The translations under genes were made by a program, and so were the position numbers. From Segatella oris (GTDB lineage Bacteria > Bacteroidota > Bacteroidia > Bacteroidales > Bacteroidaceae), in the NCBI RefSeq assembly GCF_900637655.1, contig NZ_LR134384.1, positions 1,426,001 through 1,490,000 on the forward strand: a stretch of 64,000 nt of DNA, given 5' to 3'. Below, one piece after another: positions 59,653-64,000 of this stretch (positions are counted from its first letter, which is position 1; every line of letters begins with the position of its first letter). The notes below the pieces were generated by a model. The model was not told where the DNA came from, made no database searches, and saw only the letters and a list, made by a program, of their open reading frames with translations.

Positions 59653-60084
59653 ATGACAGCCATTCGATTTTCCTATTACGAGCTATCCCTGCTCTCTTTT
59701 CTTCGGGAAAGCCATCCCGAAAAAGCCGATGATATTTCTTTTATCAAAGAGCGTGCGGCATCTGCTTCTGAAGCCTATGCCGAAGCCTTCGATGCCGGTC
59801 TTCCCATAGCCGAATGTATCGGCATTGCCAATAAGACGCTCTATGCGGGTCTGCACTTTTCCCGCCACGATACCATCTCTTCCGTTCTTTGGAATGAGTT
59901 CTCTGCCGAAGTGCCGCTTGAAGCGGTCAGGGAGACCGCCATCCGTCTGCGCCCACTCTTAGAAAGCATCTTCGCCAAGTATCCGATTTCGGACGAGTTC
60001 GCTTATATGCCCGAATACAACTCCCTCTATACGGAGATTACGGGTTTTGTTCAACTAAAACTCGAAGAAGATGGCAAGTTATAA
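59653..60084 (+). CDS. DUF1896 protein
   Basis: 143 residues from the ATG at 59653 ([27 protein letters not shown]); the frame reaches back to 59527 without a plausible start. It matches DUF1896 proteins found in Bacteroidota conjugative elements: helical, with [47 protein letters not shown]. Function unknown. Its last 14 bp overlap the start of the large methylase-helicase gene, so the two are co-translated. Confidence 0.88.
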   Translation: MTAIRFSYYELSLLSFLRESHPEKADDISFIKERAASASEAYAEAFDAGLPIAECIGIANKTLYAGLHFSRHDTISSVLWNEFSAEVPLEAVRETAIRLRPLLESIFAKYPISDEFAYMPEYNSLYTEITGFVQLKLEEDGKL

Positions 60085-63000
60085 CAAGAAGGAGCATCTA
60101 AGGGCGAACATAGAAGCCATCAAGACGGTCTTTGCCCTGCATCGGGAACAACGCACGGCAACGGAGGAGGAAATGGAGGTGTTGCGGGCTTATACGGGCT
60201 TCGGGGCTTTGAAGTGTATCCTCTCTCCCGTCAACACGATGGAGGACATCGCCCGATGGAACAAGTCGGAGCTGGAGCTATTCCCCTTGGTGATGGAGCT
60301 GCATCGCATCATTCGGGACAACACCGCTTCCGAGTCGCAGTACAAGAGTTATATGCAGAGCCTGAAAAATTCCGTGATGACCGCTTTCTATACTCCTGCG
60401 CCCGTAGTGCGGGAGATTGCCGCTTCCTTACGGGAGGCAGGCATCGTCCCCAAGCGTATCCTCGACCCCTCGGCGGGACTGGGCGAGTTCATCCGCTCTT
60501 TTGACGGCATTGCAGCCGAAGGGCATACGACTTTCGGTTTCGAGAAAGACATCCTTACGGGACAGATGCTCTCCGCCCTGCATCCCGAAGACAAGATACG
60601 CATCCGAGGCTTCGAGGAAATCGAATCCAAGCTCGGAGGTTATTTCGATGTGGTCAGCAGCAACATTCCTTTCGGAGATGTGGCCGTCTTCGACCCTGTT
60701 TTCAGCAAGACAGACGAACCTGCCCGAAAGATCGCCCGCATGTCCCTGCACAATTACTTTTTCGTCAAGGGGGTGGATATGCTCCGCGAAGGCGGTGTGT
60801 TGGCATTCATTACCTCGCAAGGAGTCATGAATGCCCCGACAAACGAGCCGGTACGGGAGTGGCTGATGAGCCATACCCGCCTTATTTCGGCAGTCCGCCT
60901 GCCGAACAATCTCTTTACAGAAAATGCGGGAACAGAAGTGGGCAGTGACCTTATCGTCCTGCAAAAGCAGAGTGGGAAAAAGGAACTGACCGAAGAAGAA
61001 CAGCGTTTCATCAAGAGTGAGAAACGCCCCAGTGGAGTGCTGTTCAATACCTATCTGCGAAGCATGTCGCAAATCGTGCATACCGAATGGAAGCAGGATA
61101 CCGATCCTTACGGCAAGCCCGCCATCCTGTTCCATCACGAGGGCGGAGCGGAAGGCATCGCCACCGATATGGGCAAAATCCTGCGAGCTGATTTAGTCAA
61201 ACGCTTGGACGTGGCGTTGTACCAGAAACACATCTTCATTCAGGAGCAACCCCAAGTTGCCGTTTCCGTTCCTCCCGAAGTCAAGCAGCAAGAAGCAACG
61301 CTTACGCCTGTCGCTTCGACAGAGGAGCAACCACACCAAGAGGTGGGGCAACCGAGAGAGGAACAGCCGACGGAGCAATCCCGAAGCAGTGTCGCTCCGC
61401 AGGTACAACTGCTCGACCTTTTCGGCAATGTTATCCCGGAGGAAAAGCCCAAACGTAAAGCTGCCGCAAAACTGAAATCTGTCGTATCACCCTCCATCTT
61501 TTCCGAGACTTCACAAAGCAATGATACGGCACTGGGGCTGAAAGACACGGGAGAGCTGTGGTGGCAGCAGGACAAGGAGAAAGGGATGCAGCAGCGCCTC
61601 TATGAGGGGGAATGGCACGAACACCTCAGAGAGGGGTCTTTGCTGGCTTCGGACTTTCAAGTCGGAATGCTTGTCCGTGATATGGAGGACAGCCGAATGT
61701 TCCAGCCCATAGACCTCCCGTCCCAAGAACGACAGAAAATGCTGCTCTACATAGACCTGCGTGACGCCTACCACGCACTCTATGACTATGAAGCGGAACG
61801 CAAGGTGGCGAATGAATCCTTGCGAGAGAACCTCAATGAACTGTACGACCGTTTCGTGCGACTGTACGGGCATCTGAACGACCGCAAGAACCACGAGCAG
61901 ATCCTGATGGATGCCGGTGGTAGGGAGATCCTTTTCTTGGAACGGAAGGTGGATAAAGAAACGCTCAAAGCCGATATTTTCCGTCAGCCCGTTTCTTTCA
62001 GCCTGCACGAAGTGACAGAGGTGGGCAATGCCCAAGAGGCGCTCTCGGCTTCACTCAATAAATTCGGAGCGGTGGACACCGAGTATATGCTGTCATTGCT
62101 TCCCGAAAGTTCCGAAGAGGAAATGCTCTCCGAGCTGTACGGCAGGATTTACTACAATCCCTTGGAGGGAGGGTATGAAATTGCCGAAAAGTTCATATCG
62201 GGCAATGTGGTTGCTGCATCGGAGCGTATCGGACAATATCTATTGGAGCATCCGGAGGACACAAGGGCGCAAGCCTCCTTGCAGGCACTGAAAGATGCCA
62301 TCCCCGAACCAATTCCCTTCGTGGACTTGGATTTCAACTTCGGGGAGCGATGGATTCCCGTAAATCTCTACTCCGATTATGCCTCGCACCTTTTCGACAC
62401 GGAGGTGATGATACGCTACAATTCAAGTGCGGACGAATACTCCGTGGAGGCACGGATGCACAATGCCAATATCTGGGACAGGTTCTGTGTGCGGGGACAG
62501 CATCGTCGATACGATGGCATTGCCCTGATGAAACACGCCCTGCTGAATACGACGCCCGACATCACCAAGAAAATCATGGTCGGCGACAAGGAGGTCAAGG
62601 TACGGGACACGGAAGCCATACAGATGGCAAACGCTAAAATCGATGAGATACGAAACGGCTTCACCGATTGGCTGAACGAGCAGAGCGATGAGTTCAAGCA
62701 GCGGTTGGAGAAACTCTACAATGACACTTTCAATTGTTTTGTGCGTCCCCAGTATGATGGTTCCCATCAGACATTCCCCGACCTTAATCTGAAAGGCTTG
62801 GGTATCGAAAGCCTGTACGATAGTCAGAAGGATGCCGTGTGGATGTTGAAGCTTAACGGAGGAGGTATCTGTGACCATCAAGTAGGGGCAGGGAAAACGC
62901 TCATCATGTGTACCGCTGCTTATGAGATGAAACGGCTCGGCTTGGCAAACAAGCCGATGATACTCGCTCTCAAAGCCAACGTGCAGGAGATAGCACAGAC

Positions 63001-64000
63001 TTTCCAAACGGCTTACCCGAATGCCAAGCTGCTCTATCCGGGAAAGAACGATTTCACGCCCGATAAGCGGCAGCGGATTTTCCACGACATCAAGAACAAC
63101 AACTGGGACTGCATTGTCCTCACGCACGACCAGTTCGGCATGATACCGCAGTCGGACGAGATACAGCAGAAAATCCTTCAGGATGAGTTGGACAGTGTAG
63201 AGGAAAACTTGGATGTCCTGCGTCAGCAGGGACGCAGCATCTCCCGTGCAATGGAGAAAGGGCTTGTCAAGCGGCAGATGAACTTGCAGGCGAAGCTGGA
63301 TGAAATCAAGTTCAAGATAGAGAACCGAAAGGACGACGTGGTAGATTTCAAGACCATGGGTATAGACCATCTGTTCGTGGACGAGTCGCATACGTTCAAG
63401 AATCTGATGTTCAACACCCGCCACGACCGTGTGGCAGGGCTTGGCAACAGTGAGGGGAGCCAAAGAGCCTTGAATATGCTCTTTGCCATCCGCACAATAC
63501 AGGAGCGGACGGGAAAAGACTTGGGAGCCACTTTCCTTTCGGGAACAACCATCAGTAACTCACTCACGGAGTTGTACCTGCTGTTCAAGTACCTGCGTCC
63601 CCAAGCCCTTGAAGCACAGAACATCAAGACCTTTGACGCGTGGGCAGCCATTTTTGCCAAGAAGTCGGTGGACTATGAGTTCTCCGTCACCAATGAAATC
63701 GTGCAGAAGGAGCGTTTCCGCTATTTCATCAAAGTGCCGGAGTTAGCGGCGTTCTACGCTCAAATCACCGATTATCGGACGGCAAAGGACATCGGCATAG
63801 ACCGCCCCGAAAAGAATGAGATTATGCACAACATACCGCCCACTCCCGAACAGGAGGAGTTCATCGCCAAACTGGTGGAATTTGCCAAGACGGGCAACGC
63901 GGAACTGCTGGGACGTCCCAAACTCTCCGAACGGGAGGAAAAAGCCAAGATGCTCATTGCCACAGATATGGCGAGGAAGATGAGCTTGGACCTGAGGCTC
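60071..64000 (+). CDS. Giant methyltransferase-helicase fusion, cut by the right edge
   Basis: From the ATG at 60071 ([26 protein letters not shown]) the frame is open for 1310 codons to the window end. An N-terminal N6-adenine methyltransferase-like domain has [10 protein letters not shown] (SAM-binding motif I, about 137-146) and SNIPFGDV (motif IV, with NIPF in place of NPPY, about 197-204). A variable Pro/Gln-rich linker is at about 395-475. A Snf2/SF2 helicase domain begins near residue 930, with [13 protein letters not shown] as Walker A and VDESHTFKN as Walker B. Relatives (BmhA/LPD-type proteins) exceed 1,800 residues and lie near topB in these elements. They may protect or remodel element DNA during transfer. 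Confidence 0.9.
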   Translation, partial: MASYNKKEHLRANIEAIKTVFALHREQRTATEEEMEVLRAYTGFGALKCILSPVNTMEDIARWNKSELELFPLVMELHRIIRDNTASESQYKSYMQSLKNSVMTAFYTPAPVVREIAASLREAGIVPKRILDPSAGLGEFIRSFDGIAAEGHTTFGFEKDILTGQMLSALHPEDKIRIRGFEEIESKLGGYFDVVSSNIPFGDVAVFDPVFSKTDEPARKIARMSLHNYFFVKGVDMLREGGVLAFITSQGVMNAPTNEPVREWLMSHTRLISAVRLPNNLFTENAGTEVGSDLIVLQKQSGKKELTEEEQRFIKSEKRPSGVLFNTYLRSMSQIVHTEWKQDTDPYGKPAILFHHEGGAEGIATDMGKILRADLVKRLDVALYQKHIFIQEQPQVAVSVPPEVKQQEATLTPVASTEEQPHQEVGQPREEQPTEQSRSSVAPQVQLLDLFGNVIPEEKPKRKAAAKLKSVVSPSIFSETSQSNDTALGLKDTGELWWQQDKEKGMQQRLYEGEWHEHLREGSLLASDFQVGMLVRDMEDSRMFQPIDLPSQERQKMLLYIDLRDAYHALYDYEAERKVANESLRENLNELYDRFVRLYGHLNDRKNHEQILMDAGGREILFLERKVDKETLKADIFRQPVSFSLHEVTEVGNAQEALSASLNKFGAVDTEYMLSLLPESSEEEMLSELYGRIYYNPLEGGYEIAEKFISGNVVAASERIGQYLLEHPEDTRAQASLQALKDAIPEPIPFVDLDFNFGERWIPVNLYSDYASHLFDTEVMIRYNSSADEYSVEARMHNANIWDRFCVRGQHRRYDGIALMKHALLNTTPDITKKIMVGDKEVKVRDTEAIQMANAKIDEIRNGFTDWLNEQSDEFKQRLEKLYNDTFNCFVRPQYDGSHQTFPDLNLKGLGIESLYDSQKDAVWMLKLNGGGICDHQVGAGKTLIMCTAAYEMKRLGLANKPMILALKANVQEIAQTFQTAYPNAKLLYPGKNDFTPDKRQRIFHDIKNNNWDCIVLTHDQFGMIPQSDEIQQKILQDELDSVEENLDVLRQQGRSISRAMEKGLVKRQMNLQAKLDEIKFKIENRKDDVVDFKTMGIDHLFVDESHTFKNLMFNTRHDRVAGLGNSEGSQRALNMLFAIRTIQERTGKDLGATFLSGTTISNSLTELYLLFKYLRPQALEAQNIKTFDAWAAIFAKKSVDYEFSVTNEIVQKERFRYFIKVPELAAFYAQITDYRTAKDIGIDRPEKNEIMHNIPPTPEQEEFIAKLVEFAKTGNAELLGRPKLSEREEKAKMLIATDMARKMSLDLRL

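Overview
The window reads as chromosomal DNA of a Bacteroidota bacterium, most likely Prevotella or a close relative. Promoters carry the Bacteroidota -33 TTTG / -7 TAnnTTTG signature, Shine-Dalgarno sequences are weak, and the gene families (TonB-linked outer membrane barrels, hybrid-regulator remnants, CTnDOT-type tra/mob genes, PcfK/PcfJ/ArdA, DUF1896, DUF3408) are typical of that phylum. The species cannot be fixed from the sequence alone.

Region 1 (1-1213): the N-terminal two thirds of a tyrosine recombinase, running off the left edge, faces away from the 3' end of a tRNA-Ser. This is the usual picture of an element integrated at a tRNA; the element itself lies left of the window.

Region 2 (1.2-17.3 kb): chromosomal backbone with an outer membrane barrel receptor, htpG, two tandem identical tRNA-Arg(ACG) genes, a 5'-truncated membrane-bound AraC regulator, an M48 lipoprotein protease, an nfeD/SPFH pair and a WecB-like protein that lacks three of the known catalytic residues. 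The right part is decaying: two genes are each cut by one in-frame stop codon with the rest of the frame intact. Three intergenic spots carry degenerate arrays with an exact 22-bp period.

Region 3 (about 17.4 kb to the right edge): an integrative conjugative element of the CTnDOT/CTn341 type. It starts with a small-gene accessory block (PcfK, ArdA, PcfJ, small acidic or membrane proteins). A two-gene nuclease-helicase pair that looks like the Hachiman (HamAB) antiphage system follows, in AT-rich DNA. A complete leftward transfer operon comes next: traA (ParA), two DUF3408 genes, a second ParA, traD, E, F, G, I, J, K, L, M, N, O, P, Q and a lysozyme. An 800-bp palindrome-rich spacer that may hold oriT separates this from rightward mobA-mobB-mobC, a zinc-binding membrane protein and a YhcG-type PDDEXK nuclease.

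Region 4 (about 46.0-55.8 kb): an AT-rich cargo island that appears to break an rteC-like gene. It holds one leftward operon (MMPL/RND transporter, LolA-like periplasmic protein, DUF1302-like outer membrane barrel, TonB-dependent receptor, DUF4374 lipoprotein) and a divergent PchR-type AraC regulator. The arrangement suggests an iron- or metallophore-responsive trans-envelope export/import system that moves with the element. To the right the element continues with a DUF3945 protein, a TopB/Exc-type topoisomerase III, DUF1896, and a very large methylase-helicase that is cut by the window edge.

The best candidates for something undescribed are the cargo island as a unit, the WecB-like pseudoenzyme, and several recurrent short DNA motifs: an 18-bp sequence found three times in the element, a CCACCACTAAAATCC leader motif found five times, and the 22-bp-period arrays.
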